Shown here: in pieces, positions 18,941-31,599 of the stretch
How positions within the stretch are numbered: the first letter of the stretch is position 1
Layout of the letters: each line of letters opens with the position of its first letter
Source of the DNA: Diplocarpon mali
Taxonomy: Eukaryota; Ascomycota; Leotiomycetes; Helotiales; Drepanopezizaceae
Assembly: GCA_024741835.1 (NCBI GenBank)
Contig: JAENRP010000093.1
Span: 88,618-152,617 of the forward strand
Reading direction: 5' to 3'
Length of the DNA: 64,000 bases
The notes under the pieces: generated by a model
The model's database searches: none
The model's input: only the letters and a program-made list of their open reading frames with translations
What the model was told of the DNA's origin: nothing
Position numbers and translations under genes: made by a program

Positions 18941-21406
18941 TATTTCGGCGGTATCTTTCAGGATGATGGGTATGTTGAAGACAGTCTAGACTGATTTCGA
19001 TCGAGGAGTTCAAGAAGACGAGAATGGTGGTTCCAGGCAGGTATTTAGCCACTCGAACCTACCCTTGTATATTGCTTCGACGCCACCACGTCAGGAGAAG
19101 CGAAGACTAATAGCGTAGCTGCCGGCTAATATTCATTTGATAATGATTCCGGCATTCGTATTGGTGACTTGCAATGACGAAGGGGAAAAGAGCGCAGGGC
19201 TTGCGCCGGAAGCTCTTAGAGGCTGGCCGTGCCGAGCTTATCTCCATCATGGATTCCACAGATTATATTCGCTGGTTTTCATGTGGTACTGCATCTGACG
19301 TCCTGGAGCTTTGATAGTATCTCCGACGAGATGTTAATCCAGAGTCGGCGGCATTATCAACGATATGTGAGTATTCTCTGTAAAACATAAATAGCAGAGT
19401 GGCTTCGGACTAAATAAATCACACAAATCAAAGAGAATGAGATCGGGGTTATGTGCTGCGTATGCATCTACCTCTGTGTGAGGATATTCGACTTTGTCCT
19501 AACAAAATGGTAACGAAGGATGATATTGCGGAGGGAAGGTTGATAATATGCTAAATACTTGCCAGGTCGGTGAAAGCCGGCAGAAAAGCTCAGTTAGGCT
19601 AAGAGTAGTCTGATAGGGAGCTTGAGATTGAGGATTCGCACGTTTCTTTCCACATCATACACCCATCTCTCTGGAAGCATCATCCTTTGTGACTCTTATA
19701 GCTACGCCATTCCACGTGTGAAGTTATCTACAAGTTCTCTTTCAAGTTATGTTTGAAACAACTATCGTTTTCTTGCATCTGCTTGCTATGTACAGCGTTT
19801 TCAGCTTCCATGATCGGTCCACGTACAACACAGTACCTGGGTTCGGACCTTGGAATGTTTCTTAGTTGCGACAGCGGGTCTCGAGTCTACGACAGAGGAC
19901 ATTACAGTACGATGGCAACTCGCGAGTTACAGTTGCACCGTCTCACAACGCAATACCATGAGCAACGATACACGGATGAACTGTCAACTTACAGTAATGG
20001 GATCGAATTCCTGCTGCCATGCATGAGACGACACAGTTGATCATTCTCCGACATGAGCCCTTGCCCTCCACCAGCTAGTCGCTCTGTCCTCCTCTATCGG
20101 TTCTTTGCAGCACGTTGGGGTGGGTTTAGCGGTGGTAAGACTAGGCCGAAATCTACTGTGGATTTTGCAATAATCAGATCGAGAGCAAGTATATGTCCCA
20201 TGAAACTCGAGCACGATAGTTACAGCTGTTCTATTGCACATATTTATGTAGGCCAGCAAATACCGTGCACCAGTTGTTATCTATGCCTACATATCGTTTC
20301 CGAGTTATAGTGCACAAGCATTTGCCTGTTGTCTTTCTTTTTTTTGGCTCCATTAAGGATTTGCCTATGAAATTCTGAAATCTGCCTTGACGTAAATGCA
20401 ACGGACGACCAGAGTGGCCGTAGGACCTGAGACCTCAGTGTACCGTCCCTAAACCGCATATCCCCCCTTGTATCCAGCAAAATATTTCAGCCACTTGTCT
20501 AAAACCCCAGATCAGATTCTTTGGGTTGCACAGTTTTTGTCATCTGTAATATAGCTAGTTTCTTCAGGTAGTAGAGCTCTGCGGCTGCCAGCAGCATTCT
20601 GTCTCCATGTGCTACAGTAGCTTTAACCAAAACTGTAGTGCTCTGCGCGGTGAGGCTTGCTCTAATGCTTTCCATAAAATATCGGCCGAGTGTTGTATGG
20701 CACGCGACACTATATAGCACTAGCAGCTCCCTATTGACATCAGATTTAAGCTTGGGCGCCATCCTCCAAGAACACATCTCTCTTATATGTAAGCCTTGAG
20801 CAAGCCTGAAATTTTTCAAATCGCTGGATGAAACCTAGGTTGTACCAAGTAGGACTTGGAACTTTTACACCTCGCAGTAACACGGGCTGAGTTGGACACA
20901 GAACTCAGATTGGCCAGCGGGTGTGAAATATTCCCGTCATCGCTACATGTACAAGAATAACTTGTACACAGAAGTCGAGAGGGAATGGAAAAGTCTCTCG
21001 AAGCTAGTCGATCTGGTCGTCGCCGCCTCGAGAACACTGGAAAGAACATGCCCCCGAAGGAAACTGGCTAAAATGAAGGGTGCAGGTCTCTGATCACTTC
21101 CTTGAGTCCGGAGTTGCAACTGAAGTATCTCTAAGTTGAGGGCTCGAAGATACTGATGCAAAGAGCCGACTTTACAGGAACCGTGAGATTTTGAATGCCG
21201 GAAATTGAAGCGTTCCAGAACATCGCTTAGACTAAAATTAACCGACGTAAACCACTGCATGGCCTATGAATATGTCGAGGTGCCGATCCAAGTCCACGAG
21301 CTGCGAGCTGTCTGATAATGGAAAGGTTAGCGACATAGCCTTTCCTCTGAACTGTCGCTAACAGGTATCTAGAGAAAGGTAGATGATGATCACCACCCAA
21401 CTCCAA
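18941..21406. other. Large intergenic region, no supported gene
   Basis: About 2.5 kb. Small frames near 19174 (plus, starting MTKGKRAQGLRRK), 19753 (plus, no ATG) and 20499-21442 (minus, three overlapping pieces) have no recognised content, and I do not call them. The minus pieces could be fragments of a decayed gene. Confidence 0.35.
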
Positions 21407-24400
21407 ATGAAAGTGCCAAACGAGCTCGGTGTATCTCTTCACGCTATACCCCGAGCGTGCTTGGAAAATTTACAGTCGCGGACCCAGGCAACCACCAAGG
21501 CAAGGACTCCTGTGGGTTTAAGGTGGAAGAAGAGATAAGCATTGGTGCATTCTCAGCAACTGCAGATTCGAAGTCCCGTGGGAACTGCACTTTAATCAGT
21601 TCAGACACCAATACGTCAGTTGTGGCGGCGCAGAAAGCTATGGATGTCTGGAAGTCTCATCAATTGCACCTCACAGCTAATGTTAACGAGGCGGCACCAC
21701 ATCCGGGGCCAGACTTGGGCCACAAGCAGAATGCTGACTCTGCGCCGGTGGAAAAAAGGTAATACTCTGATGCAAGTCAAGAAGGCACCCTGTGTTTAAC
21801 TGGCAAACTTAGGGAAACTGCTAGATCACCTGCTCCTAGCCCTTACTGGTCTCTTGTGAACGACTGTTCAAGTAAAGCCGAAAGAAAAACACCGCCATCC
21901 GGCAGTTCGAGCAATAGCCAGCACGCCCTGCAATCACCAAACCCTCCCGCGCGAAGCGATAGCCAGCCGCAGCTTTTGTCAACACAGCTTCCACTGGAAA
22001 GGCAATACAGCACGCTTCTACAGTCACAACGAGACAGAATGCTACTACATTTCATAACAGCTAATAGGAGCAAAACGGCCATGCACTACTGTGAAGGCCC
22101 TAACTCCCTCGACTTTGATCCTGGAAAACCCGAACAGCGAACAACTTCCAGCCATGCCAACCTAGCAGCGCACTCAGTGGCCGAAGCTTCTGCTGCTGAT
22201 CAACACAAGCCTCCTGGTAGTTCATGGAAGTTTGGCGAAAGCAAACAGAACACTGGGCTGTTTAAGCAAAGTCTAGATTTGACATTGAATGAAAAAATCT
22301 TGATGCCCCAGTCAATTCCTACGGCCGCTTTCCAACTCCAAAATTTACCACACGCAGAGCAGCTTCTGGCTAGCAGCTCTAGCGATTCTAATCTTCTTAG
22401 CAACGTATCGGCTCAAGAAGCGGGATCTTTCAACCCGTCCTCATCAACTTTCTTTCTTTCTACCAAATCTGGGCAGCAGGAACGGACCCAAACACCAAAG
22501 CAAAGCGGGAAAGACTCTGCTCATAGTAACAATGAGCAGTGTCAGAAAGATAAAATATCAAGTCCGGTCACCTCACAGCCGCAAGCCGTGTCCGCCAACA
22601 TACACTCAAGGACTTTCATGCCAAAAGACAGGCTTCCACGATACGAACCGCCTCTGGAAGACCCTTTATCTACAGCATCACAAAGTGGACCGCCTGCGGA
22701 TCTTGTCTCTCGCGGCTATCGACAGTCTCTCCAGTCTGTCTCACCCAGAAACGCTGCTATACCACGTCCAGCGTCACCATCTCAGCCTTCCAGAGTGTAC
22801 CGCCCGCCCGCTGTCATATTCACAATCGATAATCGAGCAGAAAGCCCCCTATCGACAGCCGATTTCAAGTATTTCATAGATAAGTTCACTCAGAGTGTTC
22901 GAGTCGTGGTCGCTCCCAATCAGCACACAGATCATATGCATCCTATCGGAGTGATCATGTGGCAAAGCCTGCCGGAATTCTACAAATGGTTTTCGGAGGA
23001 AACTGGCACTGTAGGGATTGGGGCATGGATATTTGAGTTAACTGATATTCACTGGCAACCCGAGAAGTCATTTGTCGTTCCCGAAGGAAGTCTGCACTAT
23101 TTTTGGACCCTCAAGCAATACATCTGGGACTTATATTGGGTTGCTTCGCACTTGAGCAAAGGTCTTTCCCTCTTTAGAGTATCCATTTCACAACTTCCCC
23201 TTGGCCAACGAGAGCATTATTTCCCACCTGGAAGTCCGTACCAGCCTAGGTGGAACGCGGTAACCTTACAAAGGACCGAAAAGTCGGGGAAGTCGAATAA
23301 CGATTCAAATCTGCAACAAGTTATGGTAGTACATGAGCCTTATCATTCAGCTCGGTCATTGCCAGAAACTCGGATGGGTTTTCCGTCGCCGCAAAATTCT
23401 CCGGCGCCATCATCAAAAGTACATGGCGTGCGTGAGCCTGATCCTAGGCAAATGGCAAAACAATCCTCTCCATCGAGCCAGCACAGCTTTCCGCTTCCTA
23501 ATCACCAACCTCTTTCACCCTCGATTATATCTGGTGATCCATTACAGCATACATACTGCACTGCGCCGTCACCCGCCAATAGTAGCCGGGAATACCAATC
23601 ACAAAGCTTTTTCAGTCCAGCAAATAGCCGGAGAACACTTAGGGATGAAGCCGAGCTCAGCGACTTTGCCCGAGCCGTGAGTTATAAACCTACATTTGTT
23701 CGCGAAGAAGGTTGCTAACATTTTCAGATTACCCAGCAACATAGAGTCGAATTGCTTGGGGGCGAATCAACAATAAATGACAGGCTGCCTTACAGGTCTG
23801 GCTCCGAGGTTTGCGGCGTAATTATCGATAGGCGCAGCGGTAAAGGAATGGTAACGTTGACTGGCAAGGGATACATTACCCAGAATATCGCAACCGGTCC
23901 CAATGACGCTGGTGATTGTTTCAGAGATATCGCTATCCAGACGGAGCAAACTTGTACGCTTCATGGAGGCGCCGCAGTTCTCTACTACAGAGAAACAGAG
24001 TCCAGCTTTCGCCCACCAGTGTCTCGATCACATATGCCAAGGGATCGAATAGGAGAGAGAGTCAAGGAACACCTGGCCCCGGCCATATTCCTATCAGAAA
24101 ATTCAGAGCCCTGTCCCATCCAAGAAAGCCAATTATGCAACCCGTCCTCCACTATCGACATCGTAATCCGGATTCAGATTGACGGAAAGGGCAAGTTCAG
24201 CGCCCCTTTCGACAAGCTCGTCCTGCGGCCCAAACTCAAGACCACGGATTTCTTCTCCTGGTTTGCACAACTAACCCGTCACTCTCTCCCTCGCGGCCCA
24301 GATAGCCTGAAATTTACGTTTAAAGACGCGATGCCGGGGCCATCTGCGACGGAGGTCGAGAGAGGTAATGAGGATCATTTTAATTACATGAGAAAATATA

Positions 24401-24522
24401 TTAAGACTATTTGTGAGAGAGCGCGGCATTATATGCCAGATATGATTGAGTTCGGTGTACTGGTTACGGATCCGGGGTGGGTGGATGAGAAGGGAGAGGA
24501 AGAGGAAGAGGAAGATTGGTGA
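21407..24522 (+). CDS. Large disordered protein with two similar domains, unknown function
   Basis: A multi-exon gene of about 987 residues. Firm introns are 21759-21812 and 23677-23727 (GTGAGT donor, GCTAAC branch, TTTTCAG acceptor), both restoring frame. The 5' end is less sure. The frame from 21457 has no ATG, and a model starting at ATG 21407 with a 47-nt intron (21429-21475) joins in frame. Residues up to about 430 and 570-860 are Ser/Pro/Gln-rich and probably disordered. Two folded segments, at about 432-568 and 865-975, share an order of features: a beta-like VIFTID or IVIRIQID start, an F..WF...T core, an HYF or HFNYM helix with K.YI, and a final hydrophobic strand. This suggests an internal duplication. 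The tail is acidic (a run of Glu). No known domain is recognised. It could be a regulatory or scaffold protein, but nothing in the sequence decides. Confidence 0.7.
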
Positions 24523-26990
24523 TAGTGTTAGACTTGATATAGGCCTGGGGAGAGAACTGCTGACATGCTGTTGTTGGATTATTGTGATAGAGTCGACTAA
24601 ACAGACGAATAGATTCTCTATCTACTGTAGGCCATATAGTCTCGCGCCCCCATTTATTATGTCCAAAGGAAAATTCGGGCTCCAATTTCTAGAGACTCCG
24701 GGAATCTAGTGTCAAGTGTAACGCGTTAGTTATCTCTATCTTGATAAATCAAGGTACAACAGAATTTGAGACATGTTTTCTGCAAATTCTCTAGGTCCTC
24801 CTCTTGAAATACTTGTTGTCCCACATCAGTTCGTCGTGATAATGATACACGCATGATTGACTGATGCCGCTGTATATACAAGCTCCGAAGAATACCCCCA
24901 GCACTTGCTTTTTAGTGTAATATGCTCTGCTCTGTAGAAGTCCTCTTGTTTTATTTTGTGCCAGAATTTATTTGCTGATGTGAAATGTCGATATTTGCAT
25001 TTCTCTTTGATCACTTACTGGTGTATTTAGCGAGCTCGCTAAATATATAGTAAGATAGGGGCGAGGATTTACACCACCCCTTGGGCAGACCCAATGTCCA
25101 ATGTATCTACAGAGTTCCCTTCCTGGTTTAATCTTGGCGGAAGAAGCCAAAAAATGGCTATCGCCTGTTGCCATTCCGGTCCAAGGCGACCATAGTAATA
25201 TGCTCTATCTTCACGCCTTCAAACGCCCGATCGCCCGTGCTCCAGATGAAGAACTGACCTCGCGGTACAGTTTGCGGAATGATCTGCTCCCGATGCCCAT
25301 TATCCAGCTCAACTGATACAATGCACAGGTAAACCAGTCCGATATCACCATCTCATCGACCCTTACGACGCTATGCTCGCGACTATCCTAGATTCTTGAC
25401 CTACTAGCCGCCCTGGGAGCGTAGCGCCCGGCAGACGAAAGTGTCGTTAAGGAAGCCTGTGGCGGAGGTTACAAGCTCATATCCTTCACAAATGGTGGTG
25501 AGGTCGATTATATTGGTGGACAAGCAGCAGATGAAGCCGCTGGGGGCAGCATCTTTGGGGATCATGGTGAGAAAGAATGCTGTGAGGGCGGTGAGGCAAT
25601 TTCATCGAGATCTCTTTCTAACGAATTCTGCAGACGACACTGCTGGGGTGCTGAGGGGGATGGTATGGAATAAATGCCTTGGTCAAGTCTTCGGGGCCGA
25701 GAAATTCATTATTGTAAGCTACTATGCATGCATCACTCGATCGAAGGACCTTGGCCGGTAAGCAGGATTCGAACTGTTGGGATGAAAGAACTAGGGATTA
25801 TGCGAAAGATTATGCCTTGGGTTGGGGGTAGCTTTACAGTAACAAAATTTCTTCCTCAAGAGCAGATAGGAAACATAATGGATAAGGATAGTATATACTT
25901 ACTTGATTGTAACCTATGCTTATGCAGTTTATATTAAAAGCTAGCAGGTCTCATTAAGGGTTTACCGTGGTTTATATGTATAATTATATCCTTCTCCAAC
26001 ATAAATAAAGGGTATTCAGAAAGAGTTTATCTAAAATAAAAGAGTAAGAAAAAAGCTCTAGAAATTGGACTTATCCAAAGACTTGGTGGTAATAGGCGTA
26101 GCCTAAGCAGTAAAGAAATAGGATGCAGCCGTGTTTTGTGATGTAACTTCACCCAAGTGCGCTGATGCACGAGTCTGGATATTTTGCTATCCAATCACCA
26201 CATCACGCTCGAGATGGAAACTGTTCAGGTCTTTCGACCAGCTCAGTAGGTATGCAAGTATATGGCTCTAGGGACCTTGTATCTTCTGCATGTGATGAAC
26301 CCGTCATATAGTCTTCTTTCGGTGCAGCATTCTTTGTGGATTTCGATTGTTGAGTAAGGTGGGATGAAGCGAGCTCGCGCGTCGTGACCGGTTGCTGGTA
26401 GGTAGAGATATCGGGCAATTGATATAAATTAACAGACATGACTGATAGATGAGTCTGTGGAAACGTGCGGCTGAATAGCGAGGGGGGGTAGCGAAGGGCG
26501 CCGATTGAGATCCATATAACCATTGAGTAGAAATTTTAGGATAGCGCACCGTCGTTGCCAAAATATCAGCCATGTGTACGCGACAGCGTATAACGCGAGG
26601 GAACTAATCAGAGCTTTTAGAAAGAGACAGAGAATTATAAGCAGAGAGGGATAATCATATCTACCGCATACAAATCAGATAGGGATAGATGTGTGGCGAG
26701 AACAGTTGTCTCGACGCTGAGTCCGTATAATTATGCACGACGTAACACTGCGTCGAAACACCAAATTCATTCTTTCTAAAGACGCACATCTCCCAGCTTC
26801 CACACGCGTACAACGCAATACTGTCCTGGGTATCCAGACAGCTGGTACTTCCAATAGCAGGGGTTGCAGACTTACAGAATGAAATCTTCCAGCCCAGTAT
26901 ACGCCGAATATTCTTCATCGGCTAGCCAGATAGCGCACGACTCTCTCACCTTGCCCCAGGAGGATAGATCTCGGGTAAATATAAACAATG
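24523..26990. other. Intergenic region leading into the retrotransposon nest
   Basis: No intact gene is recognised. It contains a possible decayed gene at 25130-25700 (separate entry) and minus-strand open frames at 26203-26918 with Cys-containing and hydrophobic pieces that I cannot assemble into a gene. Composition falls towards AT from about 25.9 kb. Confidence 0.35.
25130..25700 (-). pseudogene. Possible decayed gene of unknown family
   Basis: Two minus-strand pieces look protein-like. Around 25640-25430 one frame reads ...ICCLSTNIIDLTTICEGYEL followed by VTSATGFLNDTFVCRALRSQGG and a stop. Around 25325-25160 another reads CIVSVELDNGHREQIIPQTV and GQFFIWSTGDRAFEGVKIEHI before a stop. No start, no intact join and no family are recognised. 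It could be a relic or unannotated exons. Confidence 0.28.
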
Positions 26991-28665
26991 CTGATGTAAT
27001 ATGCGAGATTAAAAGGGGGGAGTAATAAAAGTGGGAGTTTCAGTAGTATATAGAAAGGGTGGTTGTATTACTATAGAGAGAAGCTCCAGGATAAGCCTAG
27101 AGTAGTACTAGTAGGTCACTTAACTACGCTAACTTAATATGTAAAGGGGGTAAAATTTTATGCCTCTAGTATATAAACGATATAACAGAAGCTACCAATT
27201 GAGCCTATTCTTGTAATAGTAGTAAGAGAGTAGCATAGGTAGTATAATAGGTATATAATAGAAATAATAATATAGTTTCTTTAAACTATACCTAATTTAT
27301 ATAAGCGCTTAGGATGCTTATCCTTTTCCTTATATCTTTAGGCAATTTGTATATGCCTATTTTATAGCGGATATTTTAGTATATAGGTAGGCTGCGTTCC
27401 TTATTAGTAATTAGGTAACCTTCCTTAAGTCTGAATTGCTTCAAATGATCTCTATAGAACTTTCTTAGTATTTTCATCCTATAGATTTGCCTAATAGTAT
27501 ACGATTTTCCAAACTGCCCTTTATACTTAGTGATTATAAATAGCCCTCTTTAAGCTGGTCTCAGTTTCCTCCTAGCTGACTTAGGGTTATAAAGCATAAC
27601 TAATTGCACTAAGTAGAATTCTTTGCGCTTTATACCCCTATTATATCTCTTTTTCCTTAGTTCCTTCTCTTTATTTAACTTAGCTGCGGCATTCTGCCTA
27701 GTTCTTATAGTTCTAGCTATGTAATAGAGTACTAGGTTTTCCTATTCCTTCCCTTTCGGAATGCAATCGTAGGATATATCTTAATTAGTAGCTATAACTA
27801 TTAGCGCTTAATAATATCTTATAAGGTATTATCTCTTAAGGCTCCTAGTAGGTTAGTAGCTGCGGTAGATCTCTATTAGTAAGTACCCTAAATAGTTAAT
27901 CACCCTATAGTTCAGCTATTAGATGCTCGAGTTCACTCGTTTATAGTATATACTAGGTTCTCCTATCTTCTCTAATACTCTCTATATAATATCGTTCGCC
28001 TTCTTAACTATCCTAGTAGCATATTTTACTATAGATAGTAAGCTGATCTATAACGCGCTATAGCTTTTCGCAAATGCCTATATTTCTATACCAAAATGCG
28101 GTCCAGGATTAGCGTAGAATCCGATAGGTACCCCTTCTTAATTAAATAGGTCTTTCAAGCATCTGACCACCTTCGCTAAGTTATTAGCTATATATAGGTA
28201 TCCCTATATAAATCGAGAGAAGTAATCAGTTATTATTAATATATATCGCTATAGCACCCTTTTATAGGATAAGAATAGTCCTACGAAGTCTATACCTTAT
28301 ATTTACATTAGTTCCTCTACCTTGACTATTTGAAGAGTTTATAACTATAGTACAGTGCTATATTTTACATATTTAAGATACCTAGCGATATAGTTAGTAA
28401 CGTCTACTAGTATCTTAAGCTAAAAGTATATTCTCAGCTTCTGAAGTATAATAGTGATTGCAAAGTGACCGGTCTTATTATAAGCTCTATATAAGATATC
28501 TACTACCTTTGATTCGACTATGCAAAGCAGCAGTTCGCTCTCCTTCTAATACTATAGTTTTCTATCCTTTACTATGAATTTCGAGCATTTTTTAATAAAA
28601 GCTCTTTTTTATATATCTCTAGTACTGCGTTCGTTATATTAGGTTTTAAGGTATTTAAGGATATC

Positions 28666-28750
28666 TGTTATGCAGAAAATAGGCTAAATATACTAGTACG
28701 CGCCCTAAGGTGTGGATTCACATTTTGGCCAAGCGGTATTATATATAACA
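28666..28750 (+). repeat. TRIM 5' LTR
   Basis: 85 bp, TGTTATGCAG...TATATAACA. It differs from the 3' LTR at about six positions, all transitions. Confidence 0.9.
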
Positions 28751-29078
28751 GTTATAAGCCCTATAAGCGCAGCGATAAATCTTTTCGCATTCCTCTTACG
28801 CAAGGTTTAGCCGATATTTCTCGCTTCAAAGTTCTACTAGTAAACCACTTTTCAAAGAATTCGGCAATGATTATACTCAGTTTCGACTGCATCAATAGAA
28901 GTTTCGATAGATTTAAGTAAAACGACCTCTGACGTATAGCTGAAGAAAAATGCATTCCGGCCTTCCGACTACCTATTTCCTATTAGCTTAGCGGTCTATG
29001 CGCTATATCTACGCTACTATAGACTAGGCTAGTACTTAGGCCGTCGGAAAAACTGTTCTTCCAGCGACCTAGGGGGTA

Positions 29079-29163
29079 TATTATGCAGAAAATAGGCTAA
29101 ATATGCTAGTACGCGCCCTAAGGTGTGGATTCACATTTTAGCCGAGCGGTATTATATACGACA
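29079..29163 (+). repeat. TRIM 3' LTR
   Basis: 85 bp, TATTATGCAG...TATACGACA, followed directly by the ATATC duplication. Confidence 0.9.
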
Positions 29164-31201
29164 ATATCCTTATACCAGTTAGAAAATCTATATTTCTCTA
29201 TAGTATCCTTAGTGCTTATAGCTATATAAGTAATATCGACCGAGTTAGCGGGCGAGCAGGTATTTAATAGGATTATAGTTATAAAGAGTTTAGTACTAAG
29301 TATATATCGGGATTTAACGGTCTCGATAAGTAAGGAGGTTAAGAAAGATTTGTCTTCTTCTTCTCTACCGGCTAGGTCTTTTAAGTATATTCCTATTAGT
29401 AACTTCAGTTTGCTATTGTCTAATATACTTCCTTAGTTCTTTATTAGCGCCTTATAACTATCTTTCCTATCTTTCTATATCTATTCGGGTTCGTCTCCTT
29501 TGCAGCTTAGGTACCCGTACTTTAATAGGTCCTTATTACAATTCTTATTTAAGAAGATCGTTCTAAATAAGGCGTCTGCCACTTTATTTCTATCTCTTAA
29601 GATATATCTGATCTCGATATTCAAGCTCCTTAGCTCGCAAGCCTATTTAGCGTAAATGCCTTTTAGTTAAGAGCAATATAAGAAGAATATTATCGGTTTA
29701 TAATTGGTATAGATTATGCTTATCTTAGGCCCTTTTAATATAAACTCATACTTTCTTACAAATTCTATAATAGCTAGTAGCTCGCGTTTATATACTCTAT
29801 AGTTCCGTTATGCCTTTAAGAATATAAAAGAGTTATATAAGATCAGGACTTGTACTTTATTTTACTATTAGGTAATAAGGCATCTAGCGCCTTAGTTGCT
29901 AGCATCGCTATATATCTCGCTAAGTAAGACGTAGTCTTATTTATATATATCTATAGTATTAGCAGCCTTATCTTTTATTATTTAAAAGGATACTTATTCT
30001 ATTTCTGCCTATTTCTAATCCACTTCTATAATTAGTTAAGTAAAGGGCCTGCTAATTATAAAGTAGTTTTTAATCTACCTTTAAGTAAAGCCTATTACTC
30101 CTAGGAATGCGCGGACTTTTATTATATCAGTAGGAATAGGCTATATTCGGATTTTTACAAACCTCTTAAGTTTTATTCGTACTATCCCGCCACTTTTATA
30201 TATAATGCTAAGTACTAGTATCTCTAATATAAACAATTTCGCCTTCTTAAAAGAGAGCTTTAATTATAATTAAAGTAACCTAGGTAGTAAATATTACTTT
30301 AAGAAATCATAAGCTTCTTCAAATGTCTTGAACCCTACTATAATATCGTCTATATAAAAGCAGGCCCTTAATAGCCTATCTGGTATTATTACTAAGAGTA
30401 GTAAGGGTTCTAAATCGTTATATCCTTCTATCTTAGCCCTTTAGGATTTTAGTATATGACCGAGTACTATATATATAAGTTTTATAAACGAGAATCCTAA
30501 GGTATAAGATCCTTATAGTATCCTTATAGGTTAAAGCTATCCTTTTTTAAGTATAGTAAAGGCGAATAGGTATTAATAGGATAGGTAAATGCTTACTACT
30601 TAATAGCTATACTTAAGATCTAGTTAAAAGAAGCATATATATTTTAAGTTAGAGAGGTAATTATGGCATTTAAATGCAAGAGCTAAGTAAGTTCCTAGGT
30701 TATCTTCCTCTATATTGCAATAGTTGAATATAACTTTATACTCTTTAGTTTATTCTAAGTCGGGTTTATCTATTAAAATGGCTTAGGCGTTTTAGTCTAA
30801 TAGTTTGCCGTTTGCTACTATAGTTCTCTTAAAGAAACCACAGTTTAACCCTTCCTCAATGGTTTTATTAAGCTAGTATTTCTTTTAAAGTAGCTATCTT
30901 TTCTACTATTTGATATTCCAAGGTTTAGTACTGGCCTTGAGTCTTACTTTATACTAGTATAGGTCGGTAGGAGGGATATCCTTAAGGTCTATTACTCTTA
31001 TTTCTCTATAAGTATATAATAGTCTTTTAACCTTACTATCTGCTTCCTTATTTAGGATAAGATCTTTTAATATAATCTAAGATTCTTAAAACTATTCTTT
31101 AATAACCTAGTCTAGTATTATAGATATTAGCAACCTCTTTACTCTCTTATCTATTAAAAACGCGCGAACTTCAAAGCTCTTATATTTAACCTTAGTTAAT
31201 C

Positions 31202-31397
31202 TGTCGTGCAGAATAGGCGGAGTCTCCACTTATTCTGGAGACCCTCCACGTGACTCCTGCTAAGTCATAGACTCTCCCTTTTCTTTCCGAAGTCTCCTTA
31301 CCATATATATATTAAAATAATACAATCAATCATCTTCTCCTACTTCTGCGAGCCTCCTAAGCGACCTAATAAAGGCCCTCCAGCCGACCGCACCACA
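31202..31397 (+). repeat. E1 5' LTR
   Basis: TGTCGTGCAGAATAGG...GCACCACA, 196 bp, preceded by TAATC. It is less mutated than the 3' copy. Confidence 0.93.
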
Positions 31398-31415
31398 GTT
31401 ATAAGCCCTATAAGC
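31398..31415 (+). other. E1 primer-binding site (half tRNA-iMet)
   Basis: GTTATAAGCCCTATAAGC directly follows the LTR. With G-to-A changes reversed it reads GTTATGAGCCCTG, the complement of the anticodon arm of fungal initiator tRNA-Met, the half-tRNA primer known for Copia-type elements. Confidence 0.75.
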
Positions 31416-31599
31416 ACTTTAATATACTTTCTCTTCGTATGCAACCAGCTAAAGGGCCCTTTAAGCTCCTAACCGACTTTTCGAGTATTTATAACAACTC
31501 AAAGGACCTTTATTTTTAATTAATAAATCTCTATTTTCTAATCGAACCTTATTTGCAAACTTTATTTATATACCCAATCTTTTCACTAGACTCTACTTA

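Larger units (their letters stand above)
28666..29163 (+). mobile_element. TRIM-type non-autonomous LTR element, complete, 498 bp
   Basis: Two 85-bp LTRs (28666-28750 and 29079-29163) flank a 328-bp interior, and 5-bp duplications ATATC flank the whole (28661-28665, 29164-29168). A primer-binding site GTTATAAGCCCTATAAGC (28751) matches the anticodon half of initiator tRNA-Met after G-to-A change, and a purine tract (agggggta) precedes the 3' LTR. The first 16 or so bases of the LTR resemble those of Copia E1/E2 (TGTyrTGCAGAA), so that family could supply the enzymes in trans. The interior keeps many CA and TG dinucleotides, unlike the surrounding sequence. One antisense frame of 64 codons (28955-28761) is open but has no known relative. 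Confidence 0.88.
27300..31196 (-). pseudogene. Gypsy RT, RNase H and integrase remnants
   Basis: Translation on the minus strand with in-frame stops read through gives RT (YIDDI catalytic box near 30360), RNase H and the integrase C-terminal region. It is split by the TRIM at 28666-29163. No open frame survives. Nearly all stops can be explained by CAG/CAA to TAG/TAA and TGG to TAG/TAA changes. Confidence 0.65.

Noticed and set aside
19753..20040. Possible small secreted protein (MKQLSFSCICLLCTAFSA-like start)
   Set aside because: The first codon is TTG, there is no ATG in frame, and the mature part has few cysteines and no other support.
20499..21442. Three overlapping minus-strand frames upstream of the large disordered protein
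   Set aside because: They do not join by plausible introns into one protein, and no family is recognised.
25761..25840. Possible tRNA (ggattcgaact resembles a T-loop on the minus strand)
   Set aside because: Only a three-base-pair T stem forms, and no D or anticodon arm of correct spacing could be built.
26203..26918. Minus-strand frames with six cysteines or a hydrophobic stretch
   Set aside because: No signal peptide, no coherent exon structure and no recognised family.
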